From the NCBI GenBank assembly GCA_902805545.1, contig CADCTD010000078.1, positions 1 through 62,583 of the forward strand: a stretch of DNA of 62,583 nt, written 5' to 3'. Of this stretch, positions 1-7,616 are shown piece after piece. Under the pieces are notes generated by a model. It had not been told where the DNA came from, did not search any database, and saw only the letters and a program-made list of their open reading frames with translations. Each line of letters starts with the position of its first letter. Position 1 is the first letter of the stretch. The position numbers and the translations under genes were made by a program. This DNA is from an uncultured Craurococcus sp. (GTDB lineage: Bacteria; Pseudomonadota; Alphaproteobacteria; Acetobacterales; Acetobacteraceae).

Positions 1-1036
1 GCGGGGCCGCGACCATCACCCGCGGCACGATCCGCCCCGGCCCCGGCCAGGCCGGCGCCTCGCCGGGCGCATCGAGCAGGGCGAGCCGCGCGTCATCCAG
101 CCTCAGCAGGGAGAGCGAGCAGCCAGGCATCTCGAGTGCGGTGAGGAAATTACCGGCCCAGGCCCGCTGCACCACCAGCCCGCGCTCGCGCAGCAGGGCG
201 ATGGCGCGGCGGGCGACGATCGAGAGCTCCATCGGCGGCGTGCCGCCCAGCCCGTTGACCAGCAGCGCCACCCGCGCCCCGGCGCCGAGGTCCCGGTCCT
301 CCAGGATCGTCCCCAGCATCCGCTCGACCAGCGCATCCGCCGGCGCCAGCGCACCGCGCTCCACGCCCTGCTCGCCATGGATGCCGAGGCCGAGCTCGAT
401 CTCGGCCTCGCCGAGGGCAAAGCCCGGCTTCCCCGCCGCCGGCACGGTGCAGGCGCCGAGCGCTACGCCCATGCTGCCGAGCTCGGCAGCCGCCGCGCGG
501 GCGATGGCGGCAACCTCCGCCACCCCCTGCCCCTGCGCCGCCGCGGCCCCGGCCAGCTTGTGGACCAGCACCGTCCCGGCGATGCCCCGCCGCCGCTCCG
601 GCGCCACCGTGTCGCGCAGCGCCACGTCATCGGCGACGACGGCCACCTCGCAGGGGATCCCCTCCGCCCGCGCCAGCTCGGCGGCCAGGCCGAAATTCAG
701 CCGGTCGCCGGTGTAGTTCTTGACGACGAGCACCGCGCCGGCGGGGCCGGCCGCGGCGCGGATGCCCGCCAGCACCGCATCGACGCTCGGCGAGGTGAAG
801 ACATCGCCCGCGATCGCGCCCGCCAGCAGCCCCGGCCCGACATAGCCGGCATGGGCCGGCTCGTGCCCCGCCCCGCCGCCCGACAGCACCGCGACCGGCC
901 GGGCCTCGGGAGGCGGCAAGCCGGCGCGCACCACCACCTCCTCGCTCTCCAGCAGGGCGAGGCCGGGATGCAGGTCGCAGAGGCCCTCGAGCATCTCCCG
1001 CACCACCCGGCGCGGGTCGTTGACCAGCTTCTTCAT
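1..1036 (-). CDS. dhaK: Dihydroxyacetone kinase, DhaK domain (3' end outside window)
   Basis: Phosphorylates dihydroxyacetone to DHAP in the cytosol. The visible 345 residues form a DhaK domain. SGGGAGHEP (residues 52-60) holds one conserved substrate-contacting His (H58). GIHGE holds H220, the residue that binds dihydroxyacetone covalently as a hemiaminal (H218 in E. coli). The reading frame runs off the left edge, so it is not visible whether a DhaL (ATP-binding) domain is fused behind it, as in ATP-dependent kinases, or encoded separately. It starts 14 bp after the pyruvate kinase stop on the same strand, so it is very probably cotranscribed with pyruvate kinase and glycerate kinase. The start MKKLVN follows a GGGAGGGGGAGGGG purine-rich ribosome binding site. 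Confidence 0.93.
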   Translation of the reverse strand, partial: MKKLVNDPRRVVREMLEGLCDLHPGLALLESEEVVVRAGLPPPEARPVAVLSGGGAGHEPAHAGYVGPGLLAGAIAGDVFTSPSVDAVLAGIRAAAGPAGAVLVVKNYTGDRLNFGLAAELARAEGIPCEVAVVADDVALRDTVAPERRRGIAGTVLVHKLAGAAAAQGQGVAEVAAIARAAAAELGSMGVALGACTVPAAGKPGFALGEAEIELGLGIHGEQGVERGALAPADALVERMLGTILEDRDLGAGARVALLVNGLGGTPPMELSIVARRAIALLRERGLVVQRAWAGNFLTALEMPGCSLSLLRLDDARLALLDAPGEAPAWPGPGRIVPRVMVAAP

Positions 1037-1050
1037 CCCCTCCCCCTCCC

Positions 1051-2694
1051 TTACTTCACGGACGCCACCCGCAACGCATTCGTCGTGCCGGGCGTGCCGA
1101 AGGGGACGCCGGCGGTGACCACCACCTCCTGCCCGGGCGTGGCGAAGCCCTCTGCCTGGGCCGAGCGCAGCGCCTTCGCCACCATGTCGCCCATGGAGTT
1201 CGGCTCCTGCGAGACCAGCGGATGCACGCCCCAGACGACGGCCAGCCGCCGCGCGCTCTCGATACTGGCGGTGAGGCCGAGGATCGGGCAATCCGGCCGC
1301 TCGCGCGCCACGCGCAGCGTCGTCGACCCGGTGGAAGTGAAGGTCGCGATCACCTGCGCCTTGATCGTATGCGCCACCTGGCGGGCCGCGGCGGCGATGG
1401 CGCCGGCGCTGTTCGGCTCCGGCTCGGGGCGGGAATTGTCGGTGAGCGAGCGCCAGCCCGGGTCCTGCTCCACCCGCGCCACGATGCGGTCCATCATGTT
1501 CACCGCCTCGAAGGGATACTGCCCCGCCGCCGTCTCGGCGGAGAGCATCACCGCATCCGCCCCGTCGAACACGGCCGTCGCCACGTCGGAGGCCTCGGCC
1601 CGGGTCGGCGCCGGGGCGGAGATCATGCTCTCCAGCATCTGCGTGGCGACCACCACCGGCCGCCCCAGCGCCCGTGCCGCGCGGACGATGCGCTTCTGCA
1701 CCAGCGGCACCTCCTCCGGCGGCAGCTCGACGCCGAGGTCGCCGCGCGCCACCATCACGCAATCGGCCAGCGCGATGATCGCATCGAGGTTCTCGACCGC
1801 CTGCGGCTTCTCCATCTTCACCATCACCAAGGCGCGGCCGGCGCAGATCGCCTTGGTCTCGGCCACATCCTCCGGCCGCTGGACGAAGCTGAGGCCGATA
1901 TACTCGACCCCCCGCTCGAGCACGAAGGCGAGGTCCTCCCGGTCCTTCTCGGTCAGCGCCGGGATCGGCAGCGCCACGTCGGGCACGTTGACGCCCTTCC
2001 GGTCGGAGAGCGGGCCGCCGACAACTATCTCAGTCTCCAGATGGTCCTCCCTCACCCGCGTGACGCGGAGCCGCAGCTTGCCGTCGTCGAGCAGCAGGCT
2101 GGTGCCGATCTGCGCGGCCATGATGATCTCGGGGTGGGGCAGCTGCACCCGCCGCACATCGCCCGGATTGGGGCTGAGGTCGAGGCGGAAGGGCTGGCCC
2201 GTCTGCAGCTGCACCCGCCCGCCCTGGAAGCGCCCGACCCGCAGCTTCGGCCCCTGCACATCGGCGAGGATGCCGATCGGCCGCCCCACCTTCCGCTCCA
2301 GCGCGCGGATGACAGTGATGCGCTCGGCATGGTCGGCGTGGGAGCCGTGGGAGAAGTTCAGCCGGAACACATCCGCCCCCGCCCGGTAGAGCCGCTCGAT
2401 CACCTCGGGCGTGGAGCTGGCCGGGCCGAGGGTCGCCACGATCTTGGTGCGGCGGCGGCGGCGCAGCGGGATGCGTGTGGCCATGCGGGGCGTATTCCCT
2501 TCGAGCGGGGTTCTGTGGAGGTCCGGCCGCAGCCGATAGGGAGGCAGGTCGAGCAGGCGGGACAGCTCCGCAACCCGGTCCGCGGGCACGCGCTGCCATT
2601 GCGAGACGGCGGCGGGGGAGATGCCGAGGGCCGAGGCGATGCGGGTGACGGCGCCGCGCCGGGCCAGGATGTCTTCCAGTTCTGGGTCACGCAT
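1051..2694 (-). CDS. pyk: Pyruvate kinase with N-terminal YdaS/Cro-like helix-turn-helix domain
   Basis: The C-terminal 477 residues (from M71) are a complete pyruvate kinase converting PEP and ADP to pyruvate and ATP. Visible motifs are KIVATLGPAS (73-83), VKMEKPQA with catalytic K292 and metal ligand E294, ARGDLGVE with D318, ATQMLESM (349-356) and SAETAAG (384-390). Residues 1-70 are an extra domain, a complete YdaS-type HTH: IASALGISPAAVSQW (19-33) is the HTH core and LRPDL (55-59) is the typical YdaS end. There is no stop between the two parts. An internal ATG at 2484 (M71), with GAAGGGA about 11 nt upstream, would give a normal-length kinase, so two products are possible. Gene order is glycerate kinase, pyruvate kinase, DHA kinase. 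The family assignment is certain; whether the fusion protein is made is not. Confidence 0.93.
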   Translation of the reverse strand: MRDPELEDILARRGAVTRIASALGISPAAVSQWQRVPADRVAELSRLLDLPPYRLRPDLHRTPLEGNTPRMATRIPLRRRRRTKIVATLGPASSTPEVIERLYRAGADVFRLNFSHGSHADHAERITVIRALERKVGRPIGILADVQGPKLRVGRFQGGRVQLQTGQPFRLDLSPNPGDVRRVQLPHPEIIMAAQIGTSLLLDDGKLRLRVTRVREDHLETEIVVGGPLSDRKGVNVPDVALPIPALTEKDREDLAFVLERGVEYIGLSFVQRPEDVAETKAICAGRALVMVKMEKPQAVENLDAIIALADCVMVARGDLGVELPPEEVPLVQKRIVRAARALGRPVVVATQMLESMISAPAPTRAEASDVATAVFDGADAVMLSAETAAGQYPFEAVNMMDRIVARVEQDPGWRSLTDNSRPEPEPNSAGAIAAAARQVAHTIKAQVIATFTSTGSTTLRVARERPDCPILGLTASIESARRLAVVWGVHPLVSQEPNSMGDMVAKALRSAQAEGFATPGQEVVVTAGVPFGTPGTTNALRVASVK

Positions 2695-2702
2695 GGCGCC
2701 AA

Positions 2703-2771
2703 CTTAGGAAATGTAAGCTGGCCCGCCTAGCACCCGGTGCGACTTAAATTTGAAGCGCCGGTTAAGTTACC
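2703..2771. promoter_or_regulatory. AT-rich spacer with four short dyads upstream of the HTH-pyruvate kinase gene
   Basis: This spacer between glycerate kinase and the HTH-pyruvate kinase is unusually AT-rich for the window. It contains CTTA-N7-TAAG (2703-2717), GCACC-C-GGTGC (2730-2740), CTTAAATTTGAAG (2743-2755, one mismatch pair) and GGTTAAGTTACC (2760-2771, imperfect, running into the glycerate kinase stop). Such short symmetrical elements are plausible operators for a Cro/YdaS-type protein, including the HTH encoded immediately downstream. Function is inferred only from symmetry, composition and position. Confidence 0.35.
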
Positions 2772-4060
2772 AGCACGGCGCGGACGTCGTTTACATTGGT
2801 CAGCGTCGGCCCGGTGACGATCAGGTCGCCGAGCGTGGCGAAGACCCCGTAGCTGTCATGCGCGGCCAGCATCGCCCGCGGGTCGAGCCCCGCTGCCCGC
2901 GCCCGCGCCAGCGTATCCGGCGCGGCGATGGCGCCGGCGGCATCGGACCTGCCGTCGATGCCATCCGTGTCCGCCATCAGCGCCCAAATGCCGGGGTGCC
3001 CCTCCAGCGCCAGCGCCAGGCCGAGCAGCCCTTCCATGCTCCGCCCGCCCCGGCCGGCGGCGCCCGGCGGCAGGGTCACCGTCGTCTCCCCGCCCGACAG
3101 GATCAGCGCCGGCCGCCCGACCGGCAGCCCATGCGCCGCGCTGCCGCGGGCGATGCCGGCCAGGACCTTGCCGAGCACCGCCGCCTCCCCCTCCAGCGCA
3201 TCGCCGAGGATGAGCGGGGCGAGGCCCATCGCCTCGGCCTCCCGCGCCATGGCCCGGAGCGCCATCAGCGGCGTGGCGATCATCCGGAGCTCCGCCCCGG
3301 CGAGGCGCGGGTCGCCCGGCTTCGGGCTTTCCTCCTGCGCCGACTCGAGGTGCCGCGTCACGGCCGGCGGCAGCTGCATCCCGTAATGCGCGACCAGCGC
3401 CCGCGCCTCGGCGAAGGTGGTGGGGTCGGGCACGGTCGGGCCGGAGGCGATCACCGCCGGGTCGTCCCCCGGCACGTCGGAGATGGCGAGCGTCACGACC
3501 CGGGCCGGATGCGCCGCCGCCGCCACACGGCCGCCCGAGAAGGCCGAGAGGTGCTTGCGGATGCAATTCATCTCCTGAATCGGCGCCCCGGAGCGCAGCA
3601 GCTCGCGGTTCACCGCCATGAGGTCGTCGAGGGAGAGGCCCGGCGCCGGCAGGGTCGAGAGCGAGGAGCCGCCGCCCGAGACCAGGAAGAGCACGAGGTC
3701 ATCCGCCGAAAGCCCCCGCAGCAGGCCGAGCATCTCCGCCGCCGCCGCCGCCCCGGCCGCATCCGGCACGGGATGGCTGCCGAAGCGCACCGCGATCCGC
3801 CGCCCGGCCGGGGGCTCCGGCACGTCGGCGCCATGCGTCGTGATGACGAGGCCGGAGAGCGGCCGGTCCGCCCATGCCCGCTCGACCGCGAGGGCCATCT
3901 TCGCCGCCGCCTTGCCGACGCCGATGACGATGCAGCGGCCCCGCGGCGGCTCCGGCAGATGCGCCGGCAGCGCGGTCAGCGGGTCGGCCGCCGCCAGCGC
4001 CGCCTGGAAGGCCCGGTGCAAGGCCGCCCGCGCCCGCGCGTCGTCGAAGCCAGCCGCCAT
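2762..4060 (-). CDS. ttuD: Glycerate 2-kinase (GckA/TtuD, MOFRL family)
   Basis: A 432-residue enzyme of the GckA/TtuD family that phosphorylates D-glycerate to 2-phosphoglycerate; older annotations call the family hydroxypyruvate reductase. Motifs are VIGVGKAA (K50), VSGGGSSLS (127-135), a SDVPGDDPAVIASGPT stretch and LSGGETTV before the C-terminal MOFRL region ending in TNVNDVRAVL. I chose ATG 4060 because AGGGGAGGAGAGGG lies just upstream; an ATG at 4102 in the same frame lacks such a site and eats into the divergent promoter. It is first in the set with pyruvate kinase 67 bp downstream, the ttuD-ttuE-like arrangement known from tartrate and glycerate catabolism. The product would feed enolase and then pyruvate kinase. 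Divergent from the DUF1244 gene. Confidence 0.9.
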   Translation of the reverse strand: MAAGFDDARARAALHRAFQAALAAADPLTALPAHLPEPPRGRCIVIGVGKAAAKMALAVERAWADRPLSGLVITTHGADVPEPPAGRRIAVRFGSHPVPDAAGAAAAAEMLGLLRGLSADDLVLFLVSGGGSSLSTLPAPGLSLDDLMAVNRELLRSGAPIQEMNCIRKHLSAFSGGRVAAAAHPARVVTLAISDVPGDDPAVIASGPTVPDPTTFAEARALVAHYGMQLPPAVTRHLESAQEESPKPGDPRLAGAELRMIATPLMALRAMAREAEAMGLAPLILGDALEGEAAVLGKVLAGIARGSAAHGLPVGRPALILSGGETTVTLPPGAAGRGGRSMEGLLGLALALEGHPGIWALMADTDGIDGRSDAAGAIAAPDTLARARAAGLDPRAMLAAHDSYGVFATLGDLIVTGPTLTNVNDVRAVLVT

Positions 4061-4130
4061 GGACCCTCTCCTCCCCTTTGCTGCGGCGCCAGTATGGACC
4101 ATCTAGGCAGGGACGAAGAGGGAGAGCCCC

Positions 4131-4439
4131 ATGGCCGATATCGACCCCGCCACCCGCACCGAGCTCGAGGCCGCCGCCTTCCGCCGCCTGGTCGAGCATC
4201 TCCGCGAGCGGACCGACGTGCAGAACATCGACATGATGAACCTCACCGGATTCTGCCGGAACTGCCTGAGCAAGTGGTACCGCGCCGCGGCCGAGGAGAA
4301 GGGCATCCCGTTGGCTGACCCCGAGGCGCGGGAGATCATCTACGGCATGCCGTACAAGGAGTGGCAGGCGAAGCACCAGACCGAGGCGGGCGCGGCACAG
4401 AAAGCGCAGTTCGCCGCCTCCAACCCAGGGCACGGTTGA
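4131..4439 (+). CDS. DUF1244 family protein
   Basis: A 102-residue soluble protein of the DUF1244 family, common in Proteobacteria and of unknown function. The family hallmark is the central segment [17 protein letters not shown] (about residues 35-51) with a CxxC pair. The family's typical length is about 100 residues, so it is complete. The start follows AGGGAGAGCCCC, a good ribosome binding site. It lies 70 bp from the divergent glycerate kinase start and 64 bp before gapR. The CxxC could bind metal, but a family-wide role is not established. Confidence 0.9.
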   Translation: MADIDPATRTELEAAAFRRLVEHLRERTDVQNIDMMNLTGFCRNCLSKWYRAAAEEKGIPLADPEAREIIYGMPYKEWQAKHQTEAGAAQKAQFAASNPGHG

Positions 4440-4503
4440 TCGTCGTTGCTGCCCGGCTCCGGGCGCGGTAGGAGCGCCGCCCGCCCTGGAGCTGAGGCAG
4501 CAG

Positions 4504-4809
4504 ATGAGCGACATCGATTTCGAGGACGAAGCCCGCGCCAGCCGCGCCCGCCAGGCCGCCGATCCGGACCCGGAGGTCGGCGGCATCGCGGTCGACCGCC
4601 TGCGTTCCATCATCGAGCGGATCGAGCGGCTGGAGGAGGAGCGCAAGGCGCTCGCCAACGACATCAAGGACATCTTTGCCGAGGCCAAGTCGGCCGGCTT
4701 CGACGTGAAGGTGGTCCGCCAGCTCATCTCGCTGCGCAAGAAGGAGCCGGCCGAGGTGGAGGAGCAGGAGACGCTGCTCGACCTCTACAAGCGCGCCCTC
4801 GGCATGTGA
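4504..4809 (+). CDS. gapR: GapR-type nucleoid-associated protein (DUF2312)
   Basis: A 101-residue DUF2312 protein. In Caulobacter, GapR binds overtwisted AT-rich DNA ahead of replication and transcription and stimulates topoisomerases. The signature is the coiled-coil [19 protein letters not shown] (residues 35-53), then [19 protein letters not shown] and ISLRKK, and the closing [10 protein letters not shown]. The first 25 residues are a variable acidic tail. The expected length is about 90 residues, so it is complete. It is apparently monocistronic; what follows is a decayed gene. Confidence 0.92.
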   Translation: MSDIDFEDEARASRARQAADPDPEVGGIAVDRLRSIIERIERLEEERKALANDIKDIFAEAKSAGFDVKVVRQLISLRKKEPAEVEEQETLLDLYKRALGM

Positions 4810-4972
4810 TCGCCGCGGCCTTCGTCAGCGCGGCCGGCCCGGCCGAGCCTTGAGGGGGCGCCGGGCAGCCCCGCCCGGCACGAGGCCCGGCTGAGCGGCC
4901 GCCCCGACAGCCCGCCCGCCGGCGGCGGCCGCGCCGGTGCGATGATGCAGAGCCTCATTGCTCGAACTTCCC

Positions 4973-5716
4973 GTCCGGGGGATGGGCCGCCTCGCTGCGG
5001 ACGGTGGTCGGGCTGATGCTCGCCTTCCGCTTCCCGATGTTCGTTGCCTGGGGGCCCGCGCTCGGCTTCCTATGCAATGACGGCTAGGAGCCGATCCTCC
5101 GCGCCGACCAACCGCGCGCCATGGGCCGGCCCTTCCGGGAGGTCTGGGCGGAGATCTGGCCCGCATCGCCCCGCTGGTGGACCGAGCGCTGGCCGGCGAG
5201 GCCACCTGGGCCGGGGACATGCACCTCCGATGAAGCGGACGGCTATCCGGAGGAGACCCGGTACACTTTCTCCTACAACCCCGTCCGCGGCCGACCATGC
5301 GCCGGTGATGATCCGGACCACTGGCCCGGACGCCCAGTGCATCCACCTCAACCGCCTCTGGTACGAGTTCACCGGCCAGCCGCCCGGCACCGGCGACGGC
5401 TTCGGCTGGCTCGACGCCAGGCATCCGGAGGACCGTCCCGGTGCGGCGGCCGGCCTCCGCAGGGCCAATGCCGCGCCGACGCCTTTTCAGGCCGATCACC
5501 GCCTGCATCTGGCGGACGGCAACCTGGATGAACGCCAAGCAACTCGCCGGGCTGGCGCGGATGCAGCGGCCCAGGCTGAGGGTGCCCTTCGTCACCGGCT
5601 ATGCCGATGCGGCCGGCCTTTCGAGCGATGAGCTGGAGCCGGGCATGGCGCTGATCGCAAAGCCTTTCAAGGTGGGCAAGCTTCCTCGCCGTATTCGTGC
5701 CCTCATCGGGGATTGA
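4973..5716 (+). pseudogene. Decayed hybrid sensor histidine kinase (PAS and receiver remnants)
   Basis: Three recognisable pieces of one hybrid kinase lie in different frames. From about 4980, WAASLRTVVGLM and FPMFVAWGP match the N-terminal sensor region seen in many alphaproteobacterial PAS kinases; this frame is cut by TAG at 5085-5087. A similar segment continues as MGRPFREVWAEIW before a frameshift near 5160, and GYPEETRYTFSYNPVR resumes in another frame. From 5305, TTGPDAQCIHLNRLWYEFTG is a PAS domain. From 5528 to the TGA at 5716, FVTGYADAAGLSS and GMALIAKPFK are the end of a receiver domain. The HisKA and HATPase domains are missing, so an internal deletion has occurred as well as point lesions. 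This explains the 900-base gap after gapR. Confidence 0.8.
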
Positions 5717-5719
5717 AGC

Positions 5720-5797
5720 TCAGCGAAACTGCGTTAACGCCGCCGCCGCAGCCACCAGGCCGAAGGCCCAGGGCAGCATGGAGATGAGTTCGTTCAT
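5720..5797 (-). CDS. Very small membrane peptide (25 aa), hypothetical
   Basis: A 25-codon frame, almost entirely one hydrophobic segment (ELISMLPWAFGLVAAAAAL), preceded by AAGGAAGG five bases before the ATG. It ends abutting the kinase remnant. It lies 137 bp downstream of the TPR gene on the same strand and could belong to the Zur-side transcript. I recognise no family. The support is the ribosome binding site and the single membrane-spanning composition; a frame this short could occur by chance. Confidence 0.35.
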   Translation of the reverse strand: MNELISMLPWAFGLVAAAAALTQFR

Positions 5798-5933
5798 GGC
5801 GGCCTTCCTTGATCCATCGGCCCGTCCAGCCGGGCCGGCGAGATTGCAGGATTGCAATCTACGGCCCTGGAAGATGACATTCCACTCAGCATTCGGACTT
5901 GCTGCCATGCAGCAACGGAATGGCCGCTCAGGC

Positions 5934-6497
5934 TTACGTGGCCTCGCCCTCGGCCTTCCGCCGCTGCTCCCGCAGCCGCGCCGCGCCGCCCGGCATCTGC
6001 GGGTTGATGGCGAGGGCCGCGGTCAGGCTGCGCAGCGCACCCTTGGCGTCCCCTGCCCCGTCCTGGATCGCGGCGAGGGCCAGCAACCCCGCCCAGTGCC
6101 GCGGCTCCAGCCGCAGCACCTCCTGCAGGTCGCGCGCCGCTGCGGCGCCGTCGCCGGCGGCGAGATAGGCCTGGGCGCGTAGGAACCAGGCCTCGGCAAA
6201 ATCGGGCGCCAGGGTGATGGCGGCGTCGCAATCCTCGAGTGCCTCGTTCGGCAGCCGGGCCTCCAGGTTGCGGGCGCCGCGGCGGAGCAGCAGCACGACC
6301 GACGGGCTGGCAGCCTGCGCCCAGAGCTGGCGAATGCGGGCCTCGACCATCGCCGCCCCCGCCTCGTCGGGCGCCGTGCGCAGCGCTTCGAAGGCACGGT
6401 CGAGCTCCGCCTTGCGCGCCTCGGGCCCCGGCCGGGGCGGTGCCTGCGCCAGCGCCGCGCCGGGCAGCAGCAGGGCGAGCAGCAGGCGCCGCCGCAT
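5934..6497 (-). CDS. Secreted tetratricopeptide repeat protein
   Basis: A 187-residue protein with a cleavable signal peptide (residues 1-18, cut after ALA in GAALAQA) followed by TPR-like helical pairs. The clearest are [20 protein letters not shown] and [20 protein letters not shown] in the middle, and [16 protein letters not shown] at the C-terminus. TPRs mediate protein-protein contacts, so it is likely a periplasmic scaffold or assembly factor; no partner can be named. Its ATG overlaps the stop of the preceding small gene (TGATG), so the two are probably translationally coupled. A link to zinc rests only on sharing a strand and tight spacing with the Zur-type gene. Confidence 0.8.
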   Translation of the reverse strand: MRRRLLLALLLPGAALAQAPPRPGPEARKAELDRAFEALRTAPDEAGAAMVEARIRQLWAQAASPSVVLLLRRGARNLEARLPNEALEDCDAAITLAPDFAEAWFLRAQAYLAAGDGAAAARDLQEVLRLEPRHWAGLLALAAIQDGAGDAKGALRSLTAALAINPQMPGGAARLREQRRKAEGEAT

Positions 6498-6670
6498 CAG
6501 CCAATCACCCCGAGGAGGCGGATGCCGGGCACCATCGGCGCAATCCCGAGGCCGGCCAGCGTCACAGCCAGGTTGCTGGGGTTCATTCGCCGGTTCCCGC
6601 CCGGCCGCCAGCGCGGGGCATGGGCATGGGCGGGGTCGCTGCCCTTGGCGCGCTCGGGATCCGGGTGCAT
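6497..6670 (-). CDS. Small protein (57 aa) with C-terminal hydrophobic segment, hypothetical
   Basis: The frame begins MHPDPERAK, with GGAGGG six bases upstream, and almost touches the zur stop codon (TTGAGATG). Its own stop overlaps the TPR start. The first half is polar and His/Pro/Arg-rich; residues 33-57 are hydrophobic ([12 protein letters not shown], then [10 protein letters not shown]), suggesting a tail anchor or an internal start at a second ATG (residue 29). No family recognised. The tight packing between two clear genes and the ribosome binding site support it. Confidence 0.5.
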   Translation of the reverse strand: MHPDPERAKGSDPAHAHAPRWRPGGNRRMNPSNLAVTLAGLGIAPMVPGIRLLGVIG

Positions 6671-6671
6671 C

Positions 6672-7157
6672 TCAACCCTCCGCAGGGCCCCGGCAGGCGG
6701 CGCAGAGCCCCTCCGCCTCCACCGTGCTGCGCGCCAGGACGAAGCCGGCCGCGGCGGCGGCACGGCTGAGGGCGAGCGTCACGCCCGGGTCGCTGATCTC
6801 GGTCGTCCCGCCGCAGCGGGCGCAGATGAGGAATTGGTGCGGGTGATCGTGCGCTGCCCCGCAGTCGCAATCCTCCGGATGCTCCTCCATCTCGACGCAG
6901 CCGACGAAGGCGCCGAGCCGCTCCACCTTGTGGATGAGCCCCTGCTCCACCAGGAAATCGAGCGCCCGGTAGACGGTCGGCGGGGCGGCCCCGGCACGGC
7001 TCGCCTTCAGCCGGTCGAGCAGCGCATAGGCGCCGACCGGCTGGCGGCTCTCCAGCACCAGCCGCAGCACCTGCCGGCGCAGCTCGGTCAGCTGCGCCCC
7101 GCGCCGGGCACAGAGGGAGGCGGCACGGTCGAGGCTCGCCTCCAGGGCGTCGGGCAT
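6672..7157 (-). CDS. zur: Fur-family zinc uptake regulator (Zur-type)
   Basis: A 161-residue Fur-superfamily repressor: an N-terminal winged helix ([15 protein letters not shown], then [20 protein letters not shown]) and a C-terminal metal-binding dimerisation domain with [14 protein letters not shown] (first CxxC) and a second CAAC near the end, the structural zinc site. The HPHQFLIC stretch and the neighbours hisI and the COG0523 GTPase favour Zur over Fur. It would repress genes when zinc is plentiful. I prefer ATG 7157 because GGAGG sits five bases upstream; ATG 7169 is the alternative. It is divergent from hisI across about 40 bp that contain a palindrome. Confidence 0.88.
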   Translation of the reverse strand: MPDALEASLDRAASLCARRGAQLTELRRQVLRLVLESRQPVGAYALLDRLKASRAGAAPPTVYRALDFLVEQGLIHKVERLGAFVGCVEMEEHPEDCDCGAAHDHPHQFLICARCGGTTEISDPGVTLALSRAAAAAGFVLARSTVEAEGLCAACRGPAEG

Positions 7158-7180
7158 GGGCTCCTCCATCCGGGCATCCT

Positions 7181-7196
7181 GCCCTTATATAGGGGC
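7181..7196. promoter_or_regulatory. Palindrome in the zur/hisI divergent promoter, candidate Zur operator
   Basis: GCCCTTATATAGGGGC is symmetrical except for one mismatched pair and sits between the divergent zur and hisI genes. Its TATATA centre could serve as a -10 element; if so, hisI transcription would begin at or very near its ATG (7197), giving a leaderless message. A repressor bound here would block hisI and probably zur. It does not match the textbook alphaproteobacterial Zur box closely, so the assignment to Zur is inferred from position. Confidence 0.45.
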
Positions 7197-7616
7197 ATGA
7201 GCAGCCCCCCGAAGAGCCCCGCGCCGGAACCCGGCCTCCCCCTGCTGGACTCCATCCGCTTCGACCTGCGCGGCCTCGTCCCCGCCATCGCCCAGCAGCA
7301 CGACACGGGCGAGGTGCTGATGCTCGCCTGGATGAACCGCGCCGCCGTCGAGGAGACGCTGGCGACCGGGCGGGCCTGCTACTACTCCCGCTCGCGCAAC
7401 GCGCTCTGGCGGAAGGGCGAGACCTCCGGCCAGGTGCAGAGGCTGGTCGACATCCGCCTTGATTGCGACGGCGATGCGCTGCTGCTGCTGGTCGACCAGA
7501 CCGGCGTCGCCTGCCATACCGGGCGGCGGAACTGCTTCTACCTCGCCCCGCGCGACGGCGTGCTGGCGGCGCTGACGCAACCCGAGGTCTCGCCCGAGGC
7601 GCTGTACGGGGCATGA
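7197..7616 (+). CDS. hisI: Phosphoribosyl-AMP cyclohydrolase
   Basis: A 139-residue HisI that opens the adenine ring of phosphoribosyl-AMP in histidine biosynthesis. Zinc ligands C90 (in DCDGD), C106 and C113 (ACHTGRRNC) are all present, as are the Mg-binding aspartates D89, D91 and D93, so this is a zinc-dependent form and not a zinc-free substitute. The first 16 residues are a Pro/Ser-rich extension. It stands apart from the other his genes and overlaps a COG0523 GTPase start (ATGA), a pairing known from Zur-controlled clusters. No Shine-Dalgarno is visible; the ATG directly follows a TATA-containing palindrome, consistent with leaderless translation. Confidence 0.93.
   Translation: MSSPPKSPAPEPGLPLLDSIRFDLRGLVPAIAQQHDTGEVLMLAWMNRAAVEETLATGRACYYSRSRNALWRKGETSGQVQRLVDIRLDCDGDALLLLVDQTGVACHTGRRNCFYLAPRDGVLAALTQPEVSPEALYGA

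Noticed and set aside
377-2389. Long plus-strand open frame across dhaK and pyruvate kinase
   Set aside because: It is antisense to two clear enzymes, has Arg/His/Gln-rich low-complexity composition and no recognisable motif. Such frames are expected opposite GC-rich genes.
4061-4102. Earlier ATG at 4102 for glycerate kinase
   Set aside because: The extra 14 residues have no homology pattern, and a strong ribosome binding site sits directly before ATG 4060.
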